Shown here: positions 8,401 through 16,621 of the stretch, piece after piece | Numbering within the stretch: position 1 is the stretch's first letter | Layout: each line of letters opens with the position of its first letter | Assembly (NCBI GenBank): GCA_000961725.1 | Contig: LADS01000046.1 | Span: 62,001 to 126,000, forward strand | DNA: 64,000 nucleotides | Direction: 5' to 3' | DNA from: Desulfobulbaceae bacterium BRH_c16a | GTDB lineage: Bacteria > Desulfobacterota > Desulfobulbia > Desulfobulbales > Desulfocapsaceae | Notes under the pieces: generated by a model | The model's database searches: none | What the model was told of the DNA's origin: nothing | What the model saw: only the letters and a program-made list of their open reading frames with translations | Translations under genes and position numbers: made by a program

Positions 8401-9722
8401 CGGAAATCGAGTTGTTGACCGGCAAGACCTTTGGTTCTCCTGACAAGCCGCTGCTTCTGTCGGTGCGGAGCGGAGGTGCGATTTCAATGCCGGGGATGAT
8501 GGCTACCGTGCACAATGTCGGCTTCAACGAAGAGATGATCACCGAGTTTATCGCAGGCGGCGGCAACAGTTACCTGGCTTGGGACAATTACCGGCGCTTT
8601 CTCCAGTCATGGGCAATGATTTCCGGCATTGGCAGGGAAGACTTTCAAGTGTTGATGAATAATGCCAAAGCAAAGCATAACGTCAACCTGAAGAGACATT
8701 TCTCGCCTGAGCAGATGAAGGAGCTTGCTCTTTCCTATCAACGGTTGATTCGTCAGAGAGGTCTCGGTATTCCCGATGATCCCTGGTTGCAACTGGTCAA
8801 TGCCATCGAATTGGTGCTCGATTCATGGGAAACCCAAAAGGCGAAAGAATACAGGAAAATTATGGATGTTTCCGATTCGTGGGGGACGGCGGTAATTGTT
8901 CAGGCCATGGTGTTCGGCAACATAAGTGCCAAGTCCGGAGCAGGGGTGGTCTTCACCGCGCATCCCTATAGAAAAGTGCAGCGGGTTGCCCTCTGGGGGG
9001 ACTATGCCTATGGCGATCAGGGCGAGGATATTGTTTCCGGTCTGGTCTCGAGTTTTGCTATCTCGGTTGAGCAGGCTAAACTTGACGGACGATCGGTCGA
9101 TGAAACTCTTGAGTTGCGTTTTCCCCGTATTTACAAGCAGTTGCTTAATATTTCCCGAGAACTCGTCTACGAAAAACGATGGAATCCACAGGAAATAGAG
9201 TTTACCTTCGAGGGACCCGGCCCGGAGGAACTCTATCTTTTGCAGACCCGGGACATGATTACAATTAAAAAGAAGGAGCATCTGAACGTCTTTGTCGAAA
9301 GTCCCGCCCTGGAAAAAGCCCATCTCGGCAAGGGTGTCGGGGTCTCCGGCTCGGCACTCTCCGGCCGGGCGGTATTTACCGAGGAAAACATTAAAAAATT
9401 GCGACGAACGGATCCAAAAACCCCGCTTATCCTGATCAGGCAGGACACCGTACCGGAGGATATCAAGGTGGTGAGCCAGGCCGAAGGTCTTCTCACCTCT
9501 CGAGGGGGCCAGACCTCCCATGCCTCGGTGGTCGCCGTGCGGCTGGAAAAAACCTGCGTGGTCGGATGTCGCAGTCTGAAGGTGTATGAGGCCGAACAGT
9601 ATTGTGAGATTGCCGGAATGAAGATCTATTTTGGCGATCCGATCTCTATCGACGGGCGTAATGGACAGGTATTGAATGGAATGCATGAAACGGTGGAAGA
9701 GTATCACATCCTGCCGATATAA
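5445..9722 (+). CDS. Giant PPDK-like protein: unknown helical N-region, ATP-grasp, phosphohistidine domain
   Basis: A 1425-residue cytosolic protein. Residues 1 to about 925 are mostly helical by eye and match no family I recognise. From about 926 it follows pyruvate phosphate dikinase: GNKGYNL (Lys936), SVRSGG with Arg1008, GMMATVHNVG, WDNYRRFLQSW, VQAMVFGN, QGEDIVSG, and YLLQTRDM form the ATP-grasp kinase part. The swivelling domain has GGQTSHASVV with the phospho-acceptor His1359 and ends at 1425. The TIM-barrel PEP/pyruvate domain of true PPDK is absent, so the acceptor of the phosphate is unknown. Domain order is that of PPDK, not of plant glucan water dikinase, where the His domain precedes the ATP domain. 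Neighbouring glgA and gapA hint at a role in glucan or triose metabolism (inference). The Shine-Dalgarno before ATG 5445 is weak. Confidence 0.9.
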   Translation: MKMNVNTALIESDALKANLLETAGNVVIDPELLILLEAVEQFKGLHATLEKLLYEVCHPFRNWKIVLPQLRSFALKNINHYITHDRGSEAFQLFARLFFEALHDSQRDVSLLSQAVGAQMVWLDKTVGRFTIDDLQRFGTELNAVFDRLAELDKTDRVIMMQIVHGQHPLTKIAKQLLTLTENAGNVYDFYPLARLMRVVFARCYRYWLKEDDPLTWFLDRCSIPVTDFHSSQLFTVISHETMRKHLEVVNELDLQQEPRAGLQIILDLPDHIDIVKYYRAMPNNLVEAEDVFSRIEQQGQSSLHHFNENRKLLFLFKIMDTNGLYLIHEETLREINRSLVQLIRQQSFEEIEEFLLTAFKLLKANVQKFPHTSLQCIQVLGGEVFDRGNSRMVEAFLWGVVRFGFQHASVVGVDENWQPLANPAHLANIRVWLYLIMREPKWCSTLFSALIIHLKLSGTCVKDTDLFQRDITQLLNHPIEPIYNLSKQFTKLMPVFFNEIGSEGELRDVSTELDEIHKRKDLLIHFLRKQGHVESSNLIVDFVQAIFLFWKTRNKTMLIPYIPEEVYNQVGGSGEFVDEQFVLAERFWQAMAIDRVQDILLKDNKTIREFLSAQDDLRPCEVRRFELLIRMYKLLYKKYNLGVQQLHSEILKAVNDGFPEMERLLSDLGHSDTEHCLEALLTALEGLKKIILSEETFEAQEDIYYKRHIAVDIPSVYGRYKERKFDALSLTFRLENLANLYLEKLPETVNLSIITQATFYNIVRCINFFMRALAIDGITSRRLSTYLSLLEASLKVRRFSYTQYLDIFRGMSEGVKDIIYAFYTNLHQNNLSIIIPQIGRENILEKFSTLYDESEVGTTVQRLSEVFFRELISSTFGLQHLDNFILRILQTLENQKDLLDQEKLDLLMTYNPERALSLLHKPNPYTNNSIHLGNKGYNLVTLIGDGKLVPPAFVLTTEIFRCREIVFGYPKTRAEIMDRIRQALTEIELLTGKTFGSPDKPLLLSVRSGGAISMPGMMATVHNVGFNEEMITEFIAGGGNSYLAWDNYRRFLQSWAMISGIGREDFQVLMNNAKAKHNVNLKRHFSPEQMKELALSYQRLIRQRGLGIPDDPWLQLVNAIELVLDSWETQKAKEYRKIMDVSDSWGTAVIVQAMVFGNISAKSGAGVVFTAHPYRKVQRVALWGDYAYGDQGEDIVSGLVSSFAISVEQAKLDGRSVDETLELRFPRIYKQLLNISRELVYEKRWNPQEIEFTFEGPGPEELYLLQTRDMITIKKKEHLNVFVESPALEKAHLGKGVGVSGSALSGRAVFTEENIKKLRRTDPKTPLILIRQDTVPEDIKVVSQAEGLLTSRGGQTSHASVVAVRLEKTCVVGCRSLKVYEAEQYCEIAGMKIYFGDPISIDGRNGQVLNGMHETVEEYHILPI

Positions 9723-9881
9723 AATGACTGCCTTGGGCGAATTTTCTGTGCGTTTGCGATTTGGAACGTTATTCTAAGATGAGCATCCGGAACAGATCCG
9801 GCAGGCAAGAAGAGGCAAAGATAGGGAGAGAGATAACAACGAGTGAAGCAGGAGACTGTTCAATCGTAGGGTAACTGTTAA

Positions 9882-10118
9882 ATGGGGGTGACGGTGAAAG
9901 GATATAAAAGAGGTCCGAAACTGTTTTCGCTGGCCAGGAAGAAAGCGCTGGCACTCGAGGTGCCTCAGGAAAAAGGTGTTAAACTTGCCGAGCTTATCAG
10001 CCGGATACAAATAAAAGAAGGGAACCCGCCGTGTTTCCAGCAGCGTGATGTTTGCTCGCAAAAGGATTGTTGCTGGCAGGCATCCTGCAATGTCGCAATG
10101 GTGGAAGAACAGCAGTAA
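9882..10118 (+). CDS. Small SAP/Rho-N-like protein with a Cys-rich tail
   Basis: A 78-residue basic protein. The central part, LARKKALALEVPQEKGVKLAELI followed by SRIQIKEGN in pattern, resembles the helix-extended-helix SAP or Rho-N module often found in small deltaproteobacterial proteins ending in EGN-x-x-CF. The tail holds five cysteines (CFQQRDVC, then QKDCCWQASC), compatible with metal binding. It may bind nucleic acid, but nothing shows this directly. The start is uncertain: ATG 9882 has a poor Shine-Dalgarno, and GTG codons at 9888 and 9894 are alternatives. It is convergent with the DUF2892 gene, ten bases away. Confidence 0.6.
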   Translation: MGVTVKGYKRGPKLFSLARKKALALEVPQEKGVKLAELISRIQIKEGNPPCFQQRDVCSQKDCCWQASCNVAMVEEQQ

Positions 10119-10127
10119 TGCTATGGT

Positions 10128-10340
10128 TCATTGACGTTTTTCCGGAACACCCAGCATCCTCAGGATGTGACCGAGAGGACAGAATTTGGAAAAACCGAAC
10201 TGAAAAAGATTCAACCCGACAAAGGCTGTGAAAAAAAGCCAGTACTTGCTGTGAAAAACAGGACTGGCCTCAACCCCCAGGGAGAGGCTGACAAGAACAA
10301 ACAATCCGGCGATAACATGTATCCAGTCTGAAACGATCAT
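10128..10340 (-). CDS. DUF2892 / YgaP-type membrane protein
   Basis: A 70-residue inner-membrane protein with two hydrophobic segments (about residues 6-22 and 30-47), followed by the FCPLGHILRMLGV signature of DUF2892, the membrane domain of the rhodanese YgaP. Unlike YgaP it has no rhodanese domain. A clear GAGGAG lies seven bases before ATG 10340. It follows a YgaV/SqrR-like regulator by 59 bases, the same pairing as ygaV-ygaP, so a role in sulfide or persulfide handling is likely by context. Confidence 0.85.
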   Translation of the reverse strand: MIVSDWIHVIAGLFVLVSLSLGVEASPVFHSKYWLFFTAFVGLNLFQFGFSKFCPLGHILRMLGVPEKRQ

Positions 10341-10399
10341 GGATATTCTCCTCAGTTGTACCCGGGTGGTGGCTGAAGGTACTTATGCCTTATGGGGTG

Positions 10400-10687
10400 T
10401 TAGAAGTTGGGACAGAACAGTACTCGCATTTTCTTGATGAGTTCAAGGATGCGCTTGTCTCCGATTCTATTATAAATAAAATTGGCGTCTTTGCGATAAT
10501 CGATAATGCCCTGGCCGCGCAGGATGTTCAGGTGCTGTGAGACATTCGCGTTCGTGGTCTTAACCTGATCTCTGATCTCGCCAACCGAAAGTTCCTTATC
10601 CTGCAGCAGGCAAAGAATTTTCAAGCGAATCGGATGAGACATCGATTTGAGCAATTTTGACATTGCATCTATTTGTTCGTCTTGCAT
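10400..10687 (-). CDS. ArsR-family repressor of the SqrR/BigR/YgaV persulfide-sensor type
   Basis: A 95-residue winged-helix repressor. MSHPIRLKILCLL opens the DNA-binding fold and NANVSQHLNILR is the recognition helix. It has exactly two cysteines, Cys26 in RLKILCLL and Cys92 in VLFCPNF, 66 residues apart. That is the spacing and local sequence of the redox pair in SqrR (Cys41/Cys107) and YgaV, which form a tetrasulfide bridge with reactive sulfur species and release DNA. The metal-binding ELCVGDL box of ArsR arsenic sensors is absent. It forms an operon with the DUF2892 membrane gene. A palindrome overlaps its own -10 box, suggesting autoregulation. Confidence 0.88.
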   Translation of the reverse strand: MQDEQIDAMSKLLKSMSHPIRLKILCLLQDKELSVGEIRDQVKTTNANVSQHLNILRGQGIIDYRKDANFIYNRIGDKRILELIKKMRVLFCPNF

Positions 10688-10715
10688 GGTTTCACCAAAA
10701 AATAAATAATTAAGA

Positions 10716-10747
10716 ATTAAATTTAATAGTTATTTGTATCTTGTAAA
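10716..10747 (-). promoter_or_regulatory. Promoter with overlapping operator for the ArsR/DUF2892 operon
   Basis: On the minus strand -35 TTTACA (10747-10742), 16 bases, and -10 TAAATT (10725-10720). The perfect 12-base palindrome ATTAAATTTAAT (10716-10727) covers the -10 box and sits in a very AT-rich stretch, a plausible operator for the encoded repressor. Confidence 0.5.
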
Positions 10748-11125
10748 GCACTTTCTCGATTTTGCACCCATATTTTCTTTAAATTATTTATGAGTTGGAT
10801 TTTCGAATCCAACCATACTGCTCAAGACAGTGATTGCGCAAGATTATTTTTCTGTCGGTAACAATCGGGCAAGGGTGGGTGCGGTTCTCTGTCATTCCTT
10901 GTCGGCGGACAGTATCAGCGACTTTGATGAATGCGATAAAAATCTCTTGATTTGCCCGCCGATGGTGGGTAGGCTAACTTTTAAAATGTCAAATTACAAT
11001 TCAGGGCAGGATCCATCTATTCGACATTCCAAGTTTTTCTGGGAGTAAATGCTTGATGGTCGTTCCCATCGGGTGAGAGTGGAATAGCTGAAAATATCTC
11101 TGCCGAATTTCGAGGTGAGGGTGCG
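10748..11125. other. Intergenic region upstream of acs
   Basis: About 380 bases with no convincing gene. The one clear structure is a perfect 8-bp hairpin, GTTGGATT (10794-10801) and AATCCAAC (10806-10813), around the loop TTCG. It has no T-run. A 72-codon frame at 10830-11048 has no recognisable features. No convincing acs promoter was found. Confidence 0.5.
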
Positions 11126-13120
11126 ATGGGTCGAGATAATGGACTGGCGGCAGAAATGTGGGGAGGGACCTCTTTCCGAAGGCAGGAGGGGATGCAGTCC
11201 ATGTGTCCTGTTGACAACAGCAACTCATCGGAATATCGCACACTCTATAGAAGATCTCTTGAAGATCCGGAGAGATTTTGGGCGGAACGAGCGGAGGAGC
11301 TCGTCTCGTGGTCACAGAGATGGCACACTGTTCTTGAGGGGAATTTCAAATCGGAGAATCTCTCATGGTTCGCCGGAGCAAAGCTGAATCCGACCTTCAA
11401 TTGCCTCGACCGCCACCTGAAAAACGGGCGACGCAACAAAGCTGCACTCATATGGCAAGGTGAAAATGATGAAGATACGAGGGTGTTTACCTATCAGATG
11501 CTGTATGCCGAAGTCTGCCGGTTCGCCAATGTCTTAAAGAAGAAGGGGGTTTGCAAAGGCGATAGTGTCGCCATCTATCTGCCGATGATTCCGGAGCTTG
11601 TCTTTGCCATTTTGGCGTGCGCACGTCTGGGAGCACTGCATTGCGTGGTTTTTTCGGGGTTCTCATCGACCAGTCTGCGGAACAGGATAGCCGACTGCGG
11701 TTCAAAGGTGCTGGTTACCGCCGATGCAATTGTCAGGGCAGGGCGGACTATTCCCTTAAAGCCGAATGCCGATGAGGCTCTGGAGGAGTGTGGCCTGGTT
11801 GAATCCTGTATCGTCGTCCGGAGAACCGAAAGGGATGTCGCGATGAAGCAGAAAAGGGATACCTGGTGGCACGAGGAGAGAGTTGCCCCCGGTATTTCAG
11901 CGACTTGTGAAGCAACTGAAATGGCATCCGACGATGATCTTTTCATCCTCTATACCTCCGGCTCAACCGGCACACCGAAAGGCGTCGTCCATACTGCCGG
12001 CGGATACCTGGTGTACGCGATGCATACCTGCCAGTGGGTATTCGATCTCAAGGATGACGATATTTTCTGGTGCACTGCCGATATCGGCTGGATAACCGGG
12101 CATTCGTACGGCGTTTACGGACCGCTTGGTCTTGGTGCCACAACTCTGCTGTACGAGGGGATCCCACTCTATCCGGGGCCTGATAGATTCTGGCAGATTG
12201 TCGAGAAATTCAGCGTCAATATTTTTTATACGGCGCCAACCGTCATCCGCGCGCTCATGCAGTTTGGCGTCGAGCCGATTAAAAAACATGATATCTCGTC
12301 CCTGCGGTTGCTGGGTTCTGTCGGAGAACCGATCAATTCCGAGGCATGGAATTGGTATCATGCTCACATCGGCAATAATACATTACCCATTGTCGATACC
12401 TGGTGGCAAACCGAAACCGGCGGGATCATGATTGCCCCGCTCCCCGTAACCCTCCCTATGAAACCCGGATCTGCCGCCCTTCCGCTGCCGGGCATAGATG
12501 CTGCGGTTATCGACGTCGAGGACCATGAGGTGGGCGTCAATGAAGGCGGAAGGCTGGTTATTCGCCAGCCGTGGCCCGGGATGTGCAAAAATATATCCGG
12601 AAGGAACGATCCCTCCTATTTCCCCTATTTCGTCGATTCTACCGGTTGGTATGACACCGGTGACGGGGCACGTCGGGATGAAGACGGCTATTTCTGGATA
12701 ATGGGTAGATTGGACGATGTTATCAATGTCAGTGGTCACAGACTCGGAACGGCGGAAATTGAATCGGCGTTGCTGACCCACCGCAGTGTGGCTGAGGCAG
12801 CTGTGGTCGGTATGCCCCACCCACTGAAGGGGCAGGCGATTTACGCATACGTGACCTTGAATAAAAATGTTCAACAGACACCCGATTTGCCGGAAGAGTT
12901 ACGCAACCATGTGCGTGAGAAAATCGGACCGATCGCTATCCTCGATGGCGTGCAGTATACCGAAGCTCTGCCGAAGACCAGGAGCGGGAAGATCATGCGG
13001 AGGGTCTTGAAAAAAATCGCTGCCGATGAATTGGACGATTTCGGCGATATCTCTTCGCTGTCGGACCCCTCGATAATCGCTGACTTGATTGAAGGAAAAA
13101 AGTATTCTTCCAACTCATAA
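11126..13120 (+). CDS. acs: Acetyl-CoA synthetase (AMP-forming)
   Basis: A protein of up to 664 residues of the ANL adenylating family. It converts acetate, ATP and CoA to acetyl-CoA, AMP and pyrophosphate. Landmarks are YTSGSTGTPKGVVHTAGG (P-loop-like A3 motif), WCTADIGWITGHSYGVYGPL, DTWWQTETGG (A5), YDTGDGARRDEDGYFWIMGR, VINVSGHRLGTAEIE, and the C-terminal TRSGKIMRRVLKK with the acetylatable catalytic lysine. The start is ambiguous: ATG 11126 has GAGGG five bases upstream, while ATG 11192 and 11201 lie near an AGGAGG at 11184-11189; homology begins around EYRTLYRRSLEDPERFW, so a shorter form is possible. In a sulfate-reducer-like host it would serve acetate assimilation or oxidation. Confidence 0.96.
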   Translation: MGRDNGLAAEMWGGTSFRRQEGMQSMCPVDNSNSSEYRTLYRRSLEDPERFWAERAEELVSWSQRWHTVLEGNFKSENLSWFAGAKLNPTFNCLDRHLKNGRRNKAALIWQGENDEDTRVFTYQMLYAEVCRFANVLKKKGVCKGDSVAIYLPMIPELVFAILACARLGALHCVVFSGFSSTSLRNRIADCGSKVLVTADAIVRAGRTIPLKPNADEALEECGLVESCIVVRRTERDVAMKQKRDTWWHEERVAPGISATCEATEMASDDDLFILYTSGSTGTPKGVVHTAGGYLVYAMHTCQWVFDLKDDDIFWCTADIGWITGHSYGVYGPLGLGATTLLYEGIPLYPGPDRFWQIVEKFSVNIFYTAPTVIRALMQFGVEPIKKHDISSLRLLGSVGEPINSEAWNWYHAHIGNNTLPIVDTWWQTETGGIMIAPLPVTLPMKPGSAALPLPGIDAAVIDVEDHEVGVNEGGRLVIRQPWPGMCKNISGRNDPSYFPYFVDSTGWYDTGDGARRDEDGYFWIMGRLDDVINVSGHRLGTAEIESALLTHRSVAEAAVVGMPHPLKGQAIYAYVTLNKNVQQTPDLPEELRNHVREKIGPIAILDGVQYTEALPKTRSGKIMRRVLKKIAADELDDFGDISSLSDPSIIADLIEGKKYSSNS

Positions 13121-13320
13121 TCCCGGTGGACGAGACTCTTCTCGATAGCATTTCACCCCCCACTCGCTTTGTTCGGAAGTTCTCTCGGTGGAGAGGTGTT
13201 GTTCAAGTAATCATTTCGTTTTTTTTGGTGTCGATGGAAGGATACTCTTGAATCTGGACTGAGAAAAGAGTTTATTGGAATCAAATTTTTCCAGTATTTT
13301 TTCTCCAGAGGAGGATTGGA

Positions 13321-13890
13321 ATGAACAAAAGGATGCTTACTCCGGAAAATGTCTGTTTACAGATCGTAGATGTGCAACAGAGCCTGATGGCGAAGATTCA
13401 TGAATCGGAAAAGGTTGCGGGCACAGTTGAACTCATGCTCCACTGTGCCGGGATTTTCGGCATTCCAATTGTCGCCAACACTCAATATAAAAAGGGGCTG
13501 GGGCCCTATGTTCCGAACGTTGAAGCCCTTGTCGCCGATGTTCCGCAATTCGACAAGGTCGAGTTCAATGCCCTGGCGAACAGGGAGACGGCAGCTTTTA
13601 TCGATACCTTGCCTGCAAGGATTGGAACAATAGTTCTCGTCGGAGTCGAGACACATATCTGCATTTACCAGACTGCGATGGGGCTTCTTGAGAAGGGCAA
13701 GGCAGTCTGGGTTGTGTCCGATGGGGTCTCATCGAGAAATTTTGACGATCATCGGGATGGCCTTGCTCGATTACAGGCGGAAGGAGTTGCTGTCGGCCCT
13801 GCGGAGATGTTGATTTATGAACTTCTTGGCAAAGCTGGAACCCCGGAATTCAAGAAGATTCTTCCCTATATCATCGCTCGAAACGAGTAA
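13321..13890 (+). CDS. Isochorismatase-family cysteine hydrolase
   Basis: A 189-residue hydrolase of the isochorismatase superfamily, YcaC-like subgroup. The triad is visible: Asp17 in QIVDVQ, Lys79 in QFDKVEFNA and Cys114 in VGVETHICI, followed by the cis-peptide-type VSDGVSSR. Substrate cannot be read from sequence; relatives act on amides, isochorismate or unknown compounds. AGAGGAGG lies six bases before the ATG. It stands alone between acs and alaS, with 200 bases upstream that hold no clear promoter. Confidence 0.9.
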   Translation: MNKRMLTPENVCLQIVDVQQSLMAKIHESEKVAGTVELMLHCAGIFGIPIVANTQYKKGLGPYVPNVEALVADVPQFDKVEFNALANRETAAFIDTLPARIGTIVLVGVETHICIYQTAMGLLEKGKAVWVVSDGVSSRNFDDHRDGLARLQAEGVAVGPAEMLIYELLGKAGTPEFKKILPYIIARNE

Positions 13891-13966
13891 CTTTATTATA
13901 CAGTACCCCATCCCGAAAAATGACGGGTGGGGGGATTATCCATACTTACGTGTGTTGCCTGGAACT

Positions 13967-16621
13967 ATGAAAGGAAATGAATTACGAAGCAGGTTTTTGA
14001 GCTATTTTATCAAAAACGGCCATACGGTCGTTGAAAGCTCTTCCCTCGTCCCCAAAGACGATCCGACTCTCCTCTTCACCAATGCCGGAATGGTGCAGTT
14101 TAAAACCGTATTCATGGGTGAGGACAAACGGGACTATGTCAGGGCCGTCACCAGTCAGCGATGCGTGAGAGCCGGCGGGAAGCACAACGATCTGGAGAAT
14201 GTCGGATACACTGCGAGGCATCATACCTTTTTTGAAATGCTCGGAAATTTTTCCTTCGGCGACTATTTTAAAGATGAGGCCATTCGTTTTGCCTGGGATT
14301 TTCTTACAGTGGAGCTCGGTATTTCTCCACAAAATCTCTGGGTGTCTATCTATGAGGACGATGATGAGGCGTACGCCCTCTGGGATAAGGTGGAAGATCT
14401 CCCCAAGGGCCGAATCGTAAGGATGGGAGAAAAAGACAATTTCTGGGCCATGGGGGATACCGGCCCCTGCGGCCCTTGTTCTGAAATACATATCGATCAA
14501 GGGCCGCTTGCCGGCTGTGGCCGTCCCGATTGTGCGCTGGGTTGCGATTGCGACCGGTTTCTTGAGTTGTGGAATCTGGTATTCATGCAGTTCAATCGCG
14601 CTGCCGACGGGATGATGAGCCGGTTGCCGAAGCCAAGCATCGATACCGGTATGGGGCTTGAAAGGGTAGCTGCTGTCCTGCAGGGAAAGTTTAACAACTA
14701 CGAATCCGATCTGTTCACCCCTATCATCGCAAGACTTGAAGAACTGGCCGGGAAAACCTATGGCAAAAACACTCAGGACGACACGGCAATGCGTGTCATC
14801 GCCGATCACGCCAGGGCCACCACATTTCTGGTTGCAGACGGGATTCTGCCGGGTAATGAAGGCCGAGGATATGTATTGCGGAGGATTATGCGCCGGGCGG
14901 TGCGCTATGGCAAGCATCTCGGGCTGAATAAGCCATTCATGGAAGAGGTTGTGAAGGTCGTTGTGGAGGAGATGACCGGCGCATACCCCCACCTGACCGA
15001 TGCCGTCTCGCTGCTTTCCAAAGTTGTAAACAATGAAGAGGAAAGGTTCCGGGAGACTCTGGAAAACGGTCTTGCGCTGCTCGATGAAGAAATAGCCAGA
15101 CTGGCGGAAGGAGGCTCAAGAAGTATTTCCGGCCGGTTTATTTTTAAACTCTACGACACCTTTGGTTTTCCTTTTGATATAGTCAGGGATATTGCCCTGG
15201 AAAGAGGTCTTGATATCGATGAGCCGGGTTTTCACGCAGAGATGGAAAGCCAGAGGAAAAAATCCCGATTGTCGCGTAAGGGAGAAGGGGTAAAACTTCT
15301 TGACGAAGGGGTAAAAGACCTCGCGCTTACCGGCAAAAAGGCTGAATTTGTCGGTTATGGCGAGATGTCGGCGGTGAGTAAGGTTCAAGGTCTGATAGAC
15401 GAAACAGGCCTGAAAGTCGCACAACTTGATGCCGGGGAGAAGGGACGGCTTTTTGTCGGAGAAACCCCGTTTTATGCAGAATCTGGCGGGCAGGTCGGGG
15501 ACTACGGGGAGGTCCGCTGGCAAGGCGGAAGCGCAAGAGTGACAGCCACCGCTGTTGAAGGAGATAGAATCATCCTCCACGAGATCGAAGTGGTGGAGGG
15601 AACCCTTGCCGAAGATCTTGAGGTATCTCTCACAGTCGACAAAAACCGACGTTTTGCCATAGCCGCGCATCACTCGGCTACTCATCTGCTTCATGCTGCT
15701 CTCAGAAAGGTCCTGGGAGATCATGTGAAACAAGCAGGGTCGCTCGTTGCACCCGATCGCCTGCGCTTTGACTTCACCCATTTCTCTCCTTTATCTCCGG
15801 TGGAGATAGAGACTGTAGAATATCTGGTCAATGAAAAAATCTGGCAAAATACTCAGGTGGCAACCCGCGTTCTTCTGAAGGATGACGCTCTTAAGGAAGG
15901 TGCAATGGCGCTTTTCGGCGAAAAATACGATGAAAGTGTACGGGTTGTGTCAATGGCCGATTTCAGTAAAGAGCTCTGCGGCGGCACCCATGTCGACGCC
16001 ACCGGGGCTATTGGGGTCTTTAAAATCCTCTCCGAAAATGGAATCGCTTCCGGAGTGAGAAGAATTGAAGCAGTAGCCGGGCCGGCTGCCTTTGCGGACA
16101 TCCAGATGGCGTATCGTCGCGAGCGACAGACTGCGGCTCTCCTGAATGCCGGAAGCAGTGGGGAAATAATACCGAAGGTAGAGTCGCTCCTGAAAAATCT
16201 CAAGGCAATGGACAAACAGGTTGCAGAGCTTTCCAGGCAGTTGGCGAGCTTTGATCTGGACGAGGTAATGAAAGGTGCCGTCAAAATAGAAAATATCAAA
16301 CTGATTGCAGCGGTGATCCCCCTCGATAGCCCGAAAACATTGCGGGAGGTTGGCGATCGGGTTCGTGATACTCTCGGCAGCGGAATAGCAGTGCTTGGTG
16401 GCAGTATCAACGGCAAGGCAGCTCTGCTGGCCATTGTCACCGATGACCTGACTAAAAAAATCAAGGCCGGCGATATTGTCAATCACGTTGCGAAGCTGGT
16501 GGGCGGGAAAGGCGGAGGGCGGCCTGATATGGCCCAGGCGGGCGGGCCGATGGTGGATAAGCTGAATGAGGCAATTCGATCGGTTCCGTCGGTGATAACG
16601 TCATTACTCCGACAACCTTAA
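13967..16621 (+). CDS. alaS: Alanyl-tRNA synthetase
   Basis: An 884-residue class II synthetase of normal length. The catalytic core begins MKGNELRSRFLSYF and contains LFTNAGMVQFK and FEMLGNFSFGDYFK. GDTGPCGPCSEIH and GRGYVLRRIMRRAVRYG are typical of AlaRS. The editing domain has HHSATHLLHAAL and the zinc-site CGGTHV, and the C-Ala domain ends with GGKGGGRPDMAQAGG. The frame is open further upstream to 13817, overlapping the hydrolase, but homology and length place the start at ATG 13967. Confidence 0.98.
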   Translation: MKGNELRSRFLSYFIKNGHTVVESSSLVPKDDPTLLFTNAGMVQFKTVFMGEDKRDYVRAVTSQRCVRAGGKHNDLENVGYTARHHTFFEMLGNFSFGDYFKDEAIRFAWDFLTVELGISPQNLWVSIYEDDDEAYALWDKVEDLPKGRIVRMGEKDNFWAMGDTGPCGPCSEIHIDQGPLAGCGRPDCALGCDCDRFLELWNLVFMQFNRAADGMMSRLPKPSIDTGMGLERVAAVLQGKFNNYESDLFTPIIARLEELAGKTYGKNTQDDTAMRVIADHARATTFLVADGILPGNEGRGYVLRRIMRRAVRYGKHLGLNKPFMEEVVKVVVEEMTGAYPHLTDAVSLLSKVVNNEEERFRETLENGLALLDEEIARLAEGGSRSISGRFIFKLYDTFGFPFDIVRDIALERGLDIDEPGFHAEMESQRKKSRLSRKGEGVKLLDEGVKDLALTGKKAEFVGYGEMSAVSKVQGLIDETGLKVAQLDAGEKGRLFVGETPFYAESGGQVGDYGEVRWQGGSARVTATAVEGDRIILHEIEVVEGTLAEDLEVSLTVDKNRRFAIAAHHSATHLLHAALRKVLGDHVKQAGSLVAPDRLRFDFTHFSPLSPVEIETVEYLVNEKIWQNTQVATRVLLKDDALKEGAMALFGEKYDESVRVVSMADFSKELCGGTHVDATGAIGVFKILSENGIASGVRRIEAVAGPAAFADIQMAYRRERQTAALLNAGSSGEIIPKVESLLKNLKAMDKQVAELSRQLASFDLDEVMKGAVKIENIKLIAAVIPLDSPKTLREVGDRVRDTLGSGIAVLGGSINGKAALLAIVTDDLTKKIKAGDIVNHVAKLVGGKGGGRPDMAQAGGPMVDKLNEAIRSVPSVITSLLRQP

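Noticed and set aside
8823..9707. Minus-strand open frame of 294 codons opposite the PPDK-like ATP-grasp region
   Set aside because: The opposite strand encodes conserved catalytic motifs here, so this is a shadow.
5445..9722. Annotation as glucan water dikinase
   Set aside because: In that family the His domain comes before the ATP domain; here the order is the reverse, as in PPDK.
10830..11048. Plus-strand frame of 72 codons upstream of acs
   Set aside because: No Shine-Dalgarno, no motif, no coupling to neighbours.
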